Source: Bog-950 sp964423405
GTDB taxonomy: Bacteria; Bacteroidota; Bacteroidia; Chitinophagales; LD1
NCBI GenBank assembly: GCA_964423405.1
Contig: CAYREY010000017.1
Location: 1 to 64,000 of the forward strand
Reading direction: 5' to 3'
DNA: 64,000 nt
The position numbers were made by a program, and so were the translations under genes. Shown here one piece after another: positions 36,898 through 45,409 of the stretch. The notes beneath the pieces were generated by a model, which was given only the letters and a program-made list of their open reading frames with translations, made no database searches and had not been told where the DNA came from. Within the stretch, counting starts at the first letter, position 1. The number at the start of each line of letters is the position of its first letter.

Positions 36898-37932
36898 TTG
36901 AACACGAAACTGAAATATATTGTTTTTGCGGCACTGGTAATTGCGCCTTTTTGTGAAATTTTTTCGCAGGATGTAGAGATGAGCCAGTATTTCTCGGCTC
37001 CGCTGCACCTTAACCCGGCCATGGCGGGTGTTTCGTACGGCCCTAGGGCTACCCTTAATTACCGTAACCAATGGAGCGGGATGGGCGATGGATTTAACGG
37101 TGGCTATACCACCTACATGGCCGGTGCCGATATGTACATTGAGAAGATAAGGGGTGGTATTGGGTTGCTGTTTGTAGGCGACCAGGTAATGAATAACCTG
37201 TACGGCACCTACAAAATAAGCCTGATGTATGCCCAGCAGATAAAATTTAACCGCAAAATGGGTTTGCGGATAGGGGTGCAGGGCACCTACATACATGCCC
37301 GTATAAAGTGGAACGAGTTGCTGTGGACCGATATGATAAACCCTTACACCGGGTTTTATAATAACGTAAGCATACGCAACCCCACCAACGAGCCGCCACC
37401 GGGGGCTACCAGCACCAATACCGGCGAGTTTGGCGCCGGCCTGTTGTTTTTTACCGAAAAGCTGTACGTAGGCTTTGCTGCCAATAACATGCTGATGCAC
37501 AAAGAGGCTTTTGCTGCCGGTGTAGATGCCCGTGTGCCCATGCGTTTTGCCTTCCATTTAGGGGCTAACCTGCCGGTAAAGCACCGCAACCAGGCCCGGT
37601 ACAATATCTGGGTATCGCCCAACGTTTTATTTGTGAACCAGGGTATGGCCTTCCAAACCCAGGGGTCGTTCCTTGCAGGTGTTAGTTTTATGTATTTCGG
37701 GCTGGGCTACCGCAACGTAATTTACAATTCCGATGCGGTAATTGGCTATCTGGGGTTCAAAAAGGGTAAATTCCGTATTGGTTACAGCTACGATTACACT
37801 ATTTCGAAGTTGATGAACAAAACCGGTGGAACCCACGAGTTATCGTTTACGTTTAACTGGACGGGCGATGATAACTCGCTTAACTCCAAGGCCAGCAAAG
37901 GGTACATACCATGCCCCGATATACTACGCTAA
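36898..37932 (+). CDS. PorP/SprF family type IX secretion outer-membrane protein
   Basis: A 344-aa barrel protein. After a signal peptide (MNTKLKYIVFAALVIAPFCEIFSQ, start codon TTG) comes the family hallmark QDVEMSQYFSAPLHLNPAMAGVSYGPRATLNYRNQWSGMG, then FNGGYTTYMAGADMYIEKIRGGIGLLFVGDQVMNNL and a final beta strand FSFTFNW-type end. PorP/SprF proteins help secretion and surface anchoring of T9SS substrates such as SprB; genomes usually hold many copies, so I give no symbol. It is divergent from porU and upstream of gldJ, so the whole block 31-39.6 kb is one T9SS/gliding locus. Confidence 0.94.
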   Translation: MNTKLKYIVFAALVIAPFCEIFSQDVEMSQYFSAPLHLNPAMAGVSYGPRATLNYRNQWSGMGDGFNGGYTTYMAGADMYIEKIRGGIGLLFVGDQVMNNLYGTYKISLMYAQQIKFNRKMGLRIGVQGTYIHARIKWNELLWTDMINPYTGFYNNVSIRNPTNEPPPGATSTNTGEFGAGLLFFTEKLYVGFAANNMLMHKEAFAAGVDARVPMRFAFHLGANLPVKHRNQARYNIWVSPNVLFVNQGMAFQTQGSFLAGVSFMYFGLGYRNVIYNSDAVIGYLGFKKGKFRIGYSYDYTISKLMNKTGGTHELSFTFNWTGDDNSLNSKASKGYIPCPDILR

Positions 37933-38004
37933 AGGGGCTTTGGGCATTTTTTTACATGGCTAAACTTGTTAAATACGGCATTAAAAATTAAACGCTGCAT
38001 TTTT

Positions 38005-38033
38005 TTTGACTTTGACTTTAAATTATAATTTAG
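38005..38033 (+). promoter_or_regulatory. Promoter of gldJ
   Basis: TTTG at 38005-38008 (another at 38011-38014) and TAATTTAG at 38026-38033 (one mismatch to TAnnTTTG), spacer 17 bp. The predicted leader is about 37 nt before the ATG at 38077. Confidence 0.45.
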
Positions 38034-38076
38034 CAACCTTTAAATTCGGAACCCTTTAAAAATTAAATAAACAACA

Positions 38077-39570
38077 ATGAAGTTAAGCAAACTGTATCCG
38101 CTTCTTGCTTTGCCGCTACTGATAGCCTCGTGCGGTAAAGAAAAGTCGTCGGTAACCGGATGGAACTACAATGACTCTAAAAACGGAGGATTTGAAGTAG
38201 TAAAATACCAGGGGCAGGAAACCGGCCCGGGCCTGGTGTATGTTCAGGGTGGTACCTTTGTAATGGGCAACACCGAGCAGGATGTAATGTTTGAATACCA
38301 CAACGTTCCACGCCGCGCTACAGTTTCGTCTTACTACATGGATGAAACAGAAATTGCCAACGTACACTACCGCGAGTACCTGTACTGGATGAACCGTGTG
38401 TTTGGTACCGATTTTCCGGATGTGGTTAAAAAAGCACTTCCCGATACACTGGTATGGCGCGATGAGCTTGCTTACAACGAACCTTACGTGGAGTATTACT
38501 TCCGCCACCCGGCTTACGATTTCTATCCCGTGGTAGGTGTTAACTGGCTACAGGCTAACGACTTTGCTGCATGGCGTACTGACCGTGTAAACGAAAGAAT
38601 ACTGATTAACCAGGGTGTACTTGCCGAAAACCCTTCGCAGGTAGGTAGCGATAACTTCAATACCGAATCGTACCTGGTAGGCCAGTATGAAGGAGCTGCC
38701 GGCAAACGTCCTAAAAAAGACCTTAACCCTAACGGTACCGGTACCCGCCACGTGCGTTTGGAAGACGGTATTATGCTACCAGCTTACCGCCTGCCTACCG
38801 AGGCTGAGTGGGAGTACGCAGCTTTGGGCCTGATAGGTAACCAACCTGCTACCAGCGAAGAGCGTATTACTGACCGTCGTATCTATCCATGGAATGGTAC
38901 CTCTACCCGCTACCCTAAATCGGGCCAGTGGCAAGGTGAGTTTCTGGCAAACTTTAAAAGAGGCCGTGGTGATAACATGGGTCTTTCGGGCCGCCTGAAC
39001 GATAACGCCGACATTACTGCACCTGTTAAATCTTTCTGGCCAAACGATTTTGGTTTGTACAATATGAGCGGTAACGTAAACGAATGGGTACTGGATGTTT
39101 ACCGTCCAATGACTTCATCTGATGGTAACGATTTCCGCCTGTTCCGTGGTAACCAGTTTAAAACAAAAGTACTGGACGCTGAAGGCAAACCGGTTGAAAA
39201 AGACTCATTGGGTAAAATACAATACCGCGACGTTACACAGGAAGAAAGTGCTAACCGCCGTAACTACCGCCGTGGCGACGTAAGAAACTACGTGGACGGT
39301 GATGAAGTATCGAACGTAGATTACAAATTCGGTCAGTCATCATTAATTAACGAAGAGTCTCGTGTTTACAAAGGTGGTAGCTGGAAAGACCGTGCTTACT
39401 TCCTGTCGCCGGGTACCCGCCGTTACTTAGATCAGGCATTAGCTACTGATGACTTAGGTTTCCGTTGCGCTATGGACCGTGTAGGTTCTCCATCGGGTAA
39501 AACCATGAAGAATGGCAAGGGTGGTAACAACTTCCCTAAAGAGAAAGGTAAACGCAAAATGAAAGGATAA
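38077..39570 (+). CDS. gldJ: Gliding motility lipoprotein GldJ
   Basis: A 497-aa lipoprotein (MKLSKLYPLLALPLLIASC, Cys19) of the formylglycine-generating-enzyme-like fold. The N-terminal SSVTGWNYNDSKNGGFEV is specific for GldJ. The FGE-sulfatase fold follows: VQGGTFVMGNTEQDV, MDETEIANVHYREYLYWM, YRLPTEAEWEYAALG, DFGLYNMSGNVNEWVLDVY, VYKGGSWKDRAYFLSPGTRRY and GFRCAMD. GldJ is required with GldK/L/M/N for the T9SS motor and gliding. Its place next to porU/porV matches Flavobacterium johnsoniae. The basic C-terminal tail (GKGGNNFPKEKGKRKMKG) is noteworthy, since the GldJ C-terminus is known to matter for gliding as opposed to secretion. Confidence 0.95.
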   Translation: MKLSKLYPLLALPLLIASCGKEKSSVTGWNYNDSKNGGFEVVKYQGQETGPGLVYVQGGTFVMGNTEQDVMFEYHNVPRRATVSSYYMDETEIANVHYREYLYWMNRVFGTDFPDVVKKALPDTLVWRDELAYNEPYVEYYFRHPAYDFYPVVGVNWLQANDFAAWRTDRVNERILINQGVLAENPSQVGSDNFNTESYLVGQYEGAAGKRPKKDLNPNGTGTRHVRLEDGIMLPAYRLPTEAEWEYAALGLIGNQPATSEERITDRRIYPWNGTSTRYPKSGQWQGEFLANFKRGRGDNMGLSGRLNDNADITAPVKSFWPNDFGLYNMSGNVNEWVLDVYRPMTSSDGNDFRLFRGNQFKTKVLDAEGKPVEKDSLGKIQYRDVTQEESANRRNYRRGDVRNYVDGDEVSNVDYKFGQSSLINEESRVYKGGSWKDRAYFLSPGTRRYLDQALATDDLGFRCAMDRVGSPSGKTMKNGKGGNNFPKEKGKRKMKG

Positions 39571-39606
39571 GAAAGTTGACAGTTAGCTGTTAATAGTAAA
39601 TACCAG

Positions 39607-39639
39607 AAAGTCCTCTGCTTACGCAGGGGACTTTTTATT
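39607..39639 (+). terminator. Terminator after gldJ, directly before murF
   Basis: AAAGTCCTCTGC pairs with GCAGGGGACTTT (one G-U pair), loop TTAC, then TTTTTATTTT. The ATG of murF begins only 8 nt downstream, so murF needs a promoter inside gldJ or relies on read-through. Confidence 0.75.
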
Positions 39640-39647
39640 TTCAGCCC

Positions 39648-40958
39648 ATGCAAATTGAACAGTTATACCATTTATATATTCAATGTACCGGTGTAACCAC
39701 CGATACGCGTACCATAGGCACCGGTACTATTTTCTTTGCCCTGAAAGGCGAAAAGTTTAACGCCAACCAGTTTGCAGCCGAAGCACTGGATAAAGGAGCT
39801 GCCTACGTAGTAATAGATGAACTGGCAAATGAAGATTGGCAAACACAATACGGCAACCGGCTGGTATTGGTAGATGATGTGCTTACTACCTTGCAGCAAT
39901 TGGCGGGCTACCATCGCAGGCAGCTAAAGTGCCCTGTAATTGCTATTACCGGCAGCAATGGCAAAACCACTACCAAAGAACTGGTAGCTGCTGTGTTGGC
40001 TAAAAAATACATAACCTACGCTACCAAAGGCAACCTGAACAACCATATAGGTGTGCCGCTTACATTACTAAGTATAAAAAGCGATGTAGAAATGGCAGTG
40101 GTAGAAATGGGCGCCAACCACCAGGGCGAAATAGCCGGTTACTGCCAGTACACCCAACCCGATTATGGTTTAATAACCAATATAGGCAAGGCACATTTAG
40201 AAGGTTTTGGCGGACCGGAGGGGGTGCTGAAAGGTAAGACTGAGCTATACCGCGACCTGGCTACAAGAAACGGCAAAGTGTTTTTGAATGCCGATAACGA
40301 AAAGCTGGTAAGTAACTGGCAGCCGGCTGATGCTGGCCAGGCAATAACCTACGGAAAAACCGACGGTGTGTTTTGCAAGGGAAGTATTGGCAACAGTACC
40401 GAGTTTTTATCGGTGCAGGTAAATGGTGTAAGCATACAAACCAACCTGGTTGGTGACTACAATTTTGAAAATGTGATGAGTGCTGTATGCGTGGGCTTGT
40501 ATTTTAATGTGCCCTTAGCCGAAATTAAAAACGCTATTGAATACTATACACCTACCAATAACCGGTCGCAGAAAATTACACAGGGCAGCAATACCATTAT
40601 ACTGGATGCTTACAATGCCAACCCCAGTAGTATGGCCGAAGCGCTCAAAAATTTTGAAAAGACCGAGGCGCTGCATAAAGTGGCTATTATAGGGCAGATG
40701 ATGGAACTGGGCGATTATGCGTATGCCGAGCATGAGAAAATAGTAGCTGCTGTTTCGGGGGCTGCATGGCAAAATACGTTGCGGGTATTTGTAGGCAATG
40801 GTTTTAGCATGCTTGCAAACACGGCTACACCTCATGTGCTGTGGTTTGAAACTACCGATGAAGTGAAAGCATGGTTTAAACAACAGGCGTTTGAAAACAC
40901 GCTTATACTAATAAAAGGCTCGCGGAAGAATGAACTGGAGAAAATACTAAAGGATTGA
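39648..40958 (+). CDS. murF: UDP-N-acetylmuramoyl-tripeptide--D-alanyl-D-alanine ligase MurF
   Basis: A 436-aa Mur ligase that adds D-Ala-D-Ala to the UDP-MurNAc-tripeptide in peptidoglycan precursor synthesis. N-terminal domain GVTTDTRTIGTGTIFFALKGEKFNANQFAAEALDKGAAYVVID; ATP-binding loop ITGSNGKTTTKELV; NLNNHIGVPLTLL and EMGANHQGEIAGYCQYTQPDYGLITNIGKAHLEGFGG; C-terminal DAYNANPSSM and GQMMELGDYAYAEHEKI. All are diagnostic of MurF, and length is normal. It follows gldJ across a terminator. Confidence 0.95.
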   Translation: MQIEQLYHLYIQCTGVTTDTRTIGTGTIFFALKGEKFNANQFAAEALDKGAAYVVIDELANEDWQTQYGNRLVLVDDVLTTLQQLAGYHRRQLKCPVIAITGSNGKTTTKELVAAVLAKKYITYATKGNLNNHIGVPLTLLSIKSDVEMAVVEMGANHQGEIAGYCQYTQPDYGLITNIGKAHLEGFGGPEGVLKGKTELYRDLATRNGKVFLNADNEKLVSNWQPADAGQAITYGKTDGVFCKGSIGNSTEFLSVQVNGVSIQTNLVGDYNFENVMSAVCVGLYFNVPLAEIKNAIEYYTPTNNRSQKITQGSNTIILDAYNANPSSMAEALKNFEKTEALHKVAIIGQMMELGDYAYAEHEKIVAAVSGAAWQNTLRVFVGNGFSMLANTATPHVLWFETTDEVKAWFKQQAFENTLILIKGSRKNELEKILKD

Positions 40959-40994
40959 TGAATGAGAACACTGTTCGTCATCTATCAATCCTTT
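40949..40994. terminator. Inverted repeat at the murF stop codon, between convergent genes
   Basis: AAAGGATTGAT (40949-40959) contains the murF stop codon and pairs perfectly with ATCAATCCTTT (40984-40994). There is a large loop and only a short T-run (CTTTAGGCTTT), so terminator function is possible but not strong. Confidence 0.4.
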
Positions 40995-41032
40995 AGGCTT
41001 TATATAGTTGGTTGCAACGTAACAAGGCCTGT

Positions 41033-41713
41033 TCAGGCATCGAACTTATAGCCAATTCCTTTTATGGTTTTGAAGTAATCGTCACCAATTTTTTCGCGCA
41101 GTTTGCGGATGTGTACATCAATGGTACGGTCGCCTACAATGGTATCGTTACCCCATACCTTGCTTAATATCTCCTCGCGTTTAAACACACGGCCCGGTTT
41201 GCTTACCAGCAGGTTCATTAGTTCAAACTCCTTACGCGGCAGCGATATTTCCTGCCCGCTTTTAATTACTATGTAGCGTTCGCGGTCTATCTCTATATCG
41301 CCTACCTGTAGTTTAGATGAGCTTTCGTTGCTCTCTAACCTGCGCAGCAGGGCTTTAATACGGCTGATAAATACACGTGGCTTGATAGGTTTGGTAATGT
41401 AGTCATCGGCCCCTACTTCAAAACCGGCTATTTGTGAGTAGTCTTCATCGCGGGCAGTAAGGAAAGTAATGATGGTGTTTTTAAACTCGGGCATGTTACG
41501 CAACTCGCGGCAGGTTTCTATACCATCCATCTTGGGCATCATCAGGTCGAGTATTATCAGGTGCGGGTTCATTTTTTTAGCCATCTGTATGGCTTCTACA
41601 CCATCGCGGGCGGTGTACACCCAAAAACCCTCTTTCTCCAGATTGTATTTCATAAAATCCAGCACATCTGTTTCATCATCTACCAGTAAAACCTTAAAAT
41701 CGTTTACTTCCAT
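41033..41713 (-). CDS. OmpR/PhoB-family response regulator
   Basis: A 226-aa two-component response regulator. Receiver domain (about residues 5-120): FKVLLVDDETDVLDFM, phospho-acceptor Asp in LIILDLMMPKMDG, and KPI near its end. Winged-helix DNA-binding domain (about residues 130-225): IEIDRERYIVIKSGQEISLPRKEFELMNLLVSKPGRVFKREEILSKVWGNDTIVGDRTIDVHIRKLREKI. I start at MEVNDFKVLLVDD (41713), not at an in-frame ATG 13 codons upstream. No kinase gene is adjacent; it resembles the PhoB-like regulators of Bacteroidota. Confidence 0.93.
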   Translation of the reverse strand: MEVNDFKVLLVDDETDVLDFMKYNLEKEGFWVYTARDGVEAIQMAKKMNPHLIILDLMMPKMDGIETCRELRNMPEFKNTIITFLTARDEDYSQIAGFEVGADDYITKPIKPRVFISRIKALLRRLESNESSSKLQVGDIEIDRERYIVIKSGQEISLPRKEFELMNLLVSKPGRVFKREEILSKVWGNDTIVGDRTIDVHIRKLREKIGDDYFKTIKGIGYKFDA

Positions 41714-41735
41714 TTTTTCTACTTTGTTTATAGTA

Positions 41736-41764
41736 CAAAAGTACCTCTCCAATGTTAAGCCAAC
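41736..41764 (-). promoter_or_regulatory. Promoter of the OmpR-type regulator
   Basis: On the minus strand TACTTTTG (41743-41736) is an exact TAnnTTTG element, with GTTG about 17 bp upstream (41764-41761). It lies 23 nt before the preferred ATG at 41713, which supports that start; the upstream ATG at 41752 would lie before the transcript start. Confidence 0.5.
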
Positions 41765-41876
41765 GTTAATACATTTTTAATATAGCTACAGCAATAGGTT
41801 GTTAGTGCTGTGGCTATATGTTTCGTACAGGCTGATTTATAATATTTATATTTATGGCTCAACAATTTGCTTACCC

Positions 41877-42482
41877 ATGCGCCCAGTTTACTTTATTTTC
41901 ATTTATATGTGCCTGCTAACGGGTACTGCTACTGCTCAAAATGTAGCCGATTTAGAAACATTTGAAAAGGCCATAAAGCCCGGCACGCAGCTGATTTATG
42001 ATGTTACAGAAACCAATGGCAAACGTTATCCGGTAGTGGTTACGTTAACCAGTGTAGGCCCCGATGTGGCTTATGAGTGGAAGGCTACCGGTGCTGAACC
42101 CAAAACCGGAACGGTAAGTATGAGCGCCGATGCCGTAGCTAAAGCCGAAGCGTTACATGTTGGATTTACCAGTGGTGATGTAAAAACAGATGCAGAAACC
42201 GGACTAATTATAAGCCAGAAAGTGTTTAAAGATGTAGCGACAACCTCTACAGCTAATGTAAAAGTAAAGGGGAAAGACGACACCCCAACTTTACTTAATA
42301 ACGTAATAGGCGAGTATAACTTTAACCTGAACGGTGCGTTGGTAGCCATACCGGGCTGGGAACTGGAAGGAGGAGTAGAAAATGCCTATACTATACAAGT
42401 GCTGGAGTCGGCTAAGTTTCCGCTTATTTTTCAGCTTAATGCAGGCTGGAGGCTACAGCTGGTTGAAGTTAAAGTCCCTTAA
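41877..42482 (+). CDS. Small exported protein, unknown function
   Basis: A 201-aa protein with signal peptide MRPVYFIFIYMCLLTGTATAQ. I start at the ATG at 41877 because the in-frame upstream extension lacks the expected charge pattern. The mature part is rich in beta strands: PGTQLIYDVTETNGKRYPVVVTLTSVGPDVAYEWKATG, and ends PLIFQLNAGWRLQLVEVKV. It has no lipobox and no T9SS sorting domain. It has two weak TA-rich elements upstream. No family recognised. Confidence 0.75.
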   Translation: MRPVYFIFIYMCLLTGTATAQNVADLETFEKAIKPGTQLIYDVTETNGKRYPVVVTLTSVGPDVAYEWKATGAEPKTGTVSMSADAVAKAEALHVGFTSGDVKTDAETGLIISQKVFKDVATTSTANVKVKGKDDTPTLLNNVIGEYNFNLNGALVAIPGWELEGGVENAYTIQVLESAKFPLIFQLNAGWRLQLVEVKVP

Positions 42483-42603
42483 ATTTCATACGTATTTACT
42501 TACCGGCTATGTACACTGCTATACACAAACAGCATTTATGCGTTAATTAGTAGCAGTTATACATCGTTTCTTTTACGTTTATTGTAGTTGAATAAGCCTG
42601 CCG

Positions 42604-44841
42604 ATGATTACCCTGCTTAAGGATTTTTATTACTCATTTCCGGTGCAGTTGTTTCTGCTATCGTTTAAACGGCATCAGTTTTTACTTCTTTTCTGGCTGC
42701 TGCTGTTTGCCATTGTAGTGGGCAAGTTTGGGGCAGGCATAGGTACCCACTCGGTACTGCTTGACCCTGAATATCTGGACAATGTAGGCTACCTGAGTTT
42801 TGCGGTGGTGGGTATTGGTTTTGGCGCCATGTTTATTACCTGGAATGTGGTAATGTACATACTTAACTCGCACCGGTTTCCGTTTATGGCCAGTTTGCAG
42901 TATCCGCTGGGTATGTTTATACTGAACAACTCTATTATACCCGGTTCGTTTTTTATTACCTATCTGGTGTCGGTTGTTATTTTCCGTGCCCAGTACGAGT
43001 ATCAGGATTGGATTCATATAACGCTGGAGGTACTTGGCTTTATTGCCGGTTTTGTACTGGTGCTGCTTATTACAGCCGTGTACTTTAACTTTACCAATAA
43101 AAATACCGGCAGTATACTGCAGGAGAACAAAGACCGCATACGCCGGAAAAAAGCCATGCGCCGGGTGCATTTCAGCGACCAGATGGAGCGTGAAGAGCTA
43201 AACCGGGTAGAGTATTATATTACCAACAAACTAAATATACGGCATACCCGCACGGTAGATCACTACGATCCAAAGCTACACCAATTGGTATTCCGCCGCC
43301 ACCATTGGAACGCTTTTATTGCTTTTCTTATCACCATGGCCCTGCTGGTTAGTATGGGTTTTTTTCTGGAGAATCCTTTCTTTCAGTTTCCTATAGCAGC
43401 TACGGGCTTTTTATTTGTAAGCCTGCTTATGTCGCTGTTTGGTATGTTTTTGTACTGGACCGGTGGCTGGGGTTCTACGGCTATTATAGCTTTTTTGCTT
43501 TTAGCCAACTACCTTACTAAATACGATGTGCTGGGTTTTCAAAGCAGGGCATACGGGCTTAACTATGACGTACCCAAAGCCTCCTATAACCTGAATACAT
43601 TCCGCGAGTTATCGTCCGATTCGCTGATAGCCAAAGACAAAGAATACTACCTGCCCATACTTGAAAACTGGTTGCGTAAAAACACCGACCCGCGCAACCC
43701 CGGCAAGAAACCCAAAATGTATTTTATAAATGTAAGTGGTGGCGGCCTGCGGGCAGCTATGTACAGTACGGTAATGCTGCAATACTGCGATAGCCTGGCT
43801 GCGGGCAACCTGTTTGATAAAGCATTTATGATAAGCGGTGCATCGGGTGGTATGTTTGCCACTACGTACCTGCGCGAATTGTTTTTACAGAAAAAGAACG
43901 GGCGGCCAATTAAACTAACCGACCCTGTGTGCACCGAAAACATATCGAAAGATATGCTTAACCCCATAGCACTATCTATATTGACCAACGATGTGCTGAT
44001 ACCGTTCCATAAATTTAGCCTGCATGGTAAAAAATACAGTGTGGACCGTGGGTATGTGTTCGAAAAATTCTATTGCAGCAACGTGCAGTTTCCGTTTGAG
44101 AAAACAATAGCTGATTACCGGCAGGATGAGTACAGCGCCAAAGTGCCATTGATGGTATATCACACCACGGTAATGAACGATTCGAGGCGATATTTTATTA
44201 GCCCTCACCCGGTATCTTTCCTTATGCGTCCGCACGGTAAAAAAGCACTGGATAATAAGCTGGAGATTGATGCTATTGATTTTGGCCGTTTCTTTAAACA
44301 GCAGGGCAGCGATAGCCTGCTGGTAACATCAGCCATGCGGATGAACGCAACGTTCCCGTTCTTTTTTCCTAATCCCGTATTGCCCAGCGAGCCCTCTACC
44401 TACGTAATGGACGGTGGGGCGTTAGATAACTTTGGTATTGAAACAACCCTTCGGTTCTTAAATACGTTTGGCGACTGGATTGATAAAAACACCAGCGGTG
44501 TAGTAATTATACAAATACGCGACTCGGAAAAATTTGAAGAGCCGGCAGCCTCTGAAAGGAAAACAGTGATGGCCCGTATTACCGACCCGCTGGGTACGGT
44601 GTACAGCAACATGGAAAACATGCAGGATTTTTTGACCGACTACCGGTTAGATGAAATGAGTGAAGAACTACGCGGCAAGCTACAGTTTGTATTGTTTGAA
44701 TACACCACCGAGAAGGCCGAGGATAAGGCCGCCATGAGCCTGCACCTTACTACCCGCGATAAAACAGATATTCTGCGCTCGGTTAAGCGACCCAATAACG
44801 TAGCAAGTTTCAGAAAACTGGAGCAGCTTTTGGCAGAGTAG
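42604..44841 (+). CDS. Membrane-anchored patatin-like phospholipase
   Basis: A 745-aa protein with six or seven hydrophobic segments in residues 1-310 (e.g. HQFLLLFWLLLFAIVVGKFGAG, LGFIAGFVLVLLITAVYFNF, AFIAFLITMALLVSMGFFLE), followed by a patatin domain. The catalytic pieces are all there: oxyanion loop SGGGLRA (about residues 378-384), nucleophile Ser414 in GASGG, and Asp603 in MDGGALDNFG. Patatins hydrolyse acyl ester bonds of lipids. The N-terminal membrane module is not usual in bacterial patatins of about 300-350 aa. It is convergent with the DinB gene. Confidence 0.85.
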   Translation: MITLLKDFYYSFPVQLFLLSFKRHQFLLLFWLLLFAIVVGKFGAGIGTHSVLLDPEYLDNVGYLSFAVVGIGFGAMFITWNVVMYILNSHRFPFMASLQYPLGMFILNNSIIPGSFFITYLVSVVIFRAQYEYQDWIHITLEVLGFIAGFVLVLLITAVYFNFTNKNTGSILQENKDRIRRKKAMRRVHFSDQMEREELNRVEYYITNKLNIRHTRTVDHYDPKLHQLVFRRHHWNAFIAFLITMALLVSMGFFLENPFFQFPIAATGFLFVSLLMSLFGMFLYWTGGWGSTAIIAFLLLANYLTKYDVLGFQSRAYGLNYDVPKASYNLNTFRELSSDSLIAKDKEYYLPILENWLRKNTDPRNPGKKPKMYFINVSGGGLRAAMYSTVMLQYCDSLAAGNLFDKAFMISGASGGMFATTYLRELFLQKKNGRPIKLTDPVCTENISKDMLNPIALSILTNDVLIPFHKFSLHGKKYSVDRGYVFEKFYCSNVQFPFEKTIADYRQDEYSAKVPLMVYHTTVMNDSRRYFISPHPVSFLMRPHGKKALDNKLEIDAIDFGRFFKQQGSDSLLVTSAMRMNATFPFFFPNPVLPSEPSTYVMDGGALDNFGIETTLRFLNTFGDWIDKNTSGVVIIQIRDSEKFEEPAASERKTVMARITDPLGTVYSNMENMQDFLTDYRLDEMSEELRGKLQFVLFEYTTEKAEDKAAMSLHLTTRDKTDILRSVKRPNNVASFRKLEQLLAE

Positions 44842-44856
44842 GCTACCATATTGCCA

Positions 44857-45303
44857 TTACGCTTCGCACAGCCTGCGGTGGTAGTTTATTTGCCCCAGGT
44901 GGTAGCTAAGGTGCATTAGTAAATGAAACATCATTTGCCCGGTGGTTACCGTCTTTTCCTGCATTTTAAGCGGAAACTCCTTTTCAAAGTCGGCATCGTT
45001 CAGGCTGGCCAATGTGGTTTTAACTATGCCTGTTACGTTATCTATAGCCGCCAGTATTTCGGCACGGGGTGTGTTTTGGGTGCTAAACTCAAGATCGCGC
45101 TGGCGTACATAGCCGGTGTTGCCCAGGGTTGCACCTATAAAGTGGTTCAGGTTGCCCAGCAGGTGCAGGCTAAGGTTGCCGGCGCTGTTGCTAATATGGC
45201 CTTTTACCAGCCACATATCGCTTTCTGCTTTATATAAGGTAAGCTCATCTTTAAGTTTAAGTAAGTCGCGCTCGAAAAAGTGAATGAATGTTTGGTTTTG
45301 CAT
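44857..45303 (-). CDS. DinB superfamily protein (DUF1572-like)
   Basis: A 148-aa cytoplasmic helical protein. Features: MQNQTFIHFFERDLLKLKDELTLYKAESDMWLV, NSAGNLSLHLLGNLNHFIGATLGNTGYVRQRDLEFS, FHLLMHLSYHLGQINYHRRL. The histidines in LNHFIGA and HLSYHLGQINYH make up the DinB metal site. It is a different subgroup from the gene at 8986. The reaction is unknown. Confidence 0.85.
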   Translation of the reverse strand: MQNQTFIHFFERDLLKLKDELTLYKAESDMWLVKGHISNSAGNLSLHLLGNLNHFIGATLGNTGYVRQRDLEFSTQNTPRAEILAAIDNVTGIVKTTLASLNDADFEKEFPLKMQEKTVTTGQMMFHLLMHLSYHLGQINYHRRLCEA

Positions 45304-45380
45304 AACCGTAAAATGATTTATTACCTAAAAGTAACAGTAAAATGGATAGTTGTGGTACTTCATTATACGCCCGTAAAGTT

Positions 45381-45388
45381 TATTTTTG
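45381..45388 (+). promoter_or_regulatory. Exact TAnnTTTG element before the epimerase gene
   Basis: TATTTTTG at 45381-45388 matches the -7 consensus and ends 21 nt before the chosen ATG at 45410. It also argues against the in-frame start at 45386, which overlaps the element. The -33 element is unclear. Confidence 0.4.
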
Positions 45389-45409
45389 GCGCACAAGCAA
45401 AACTTCAGC

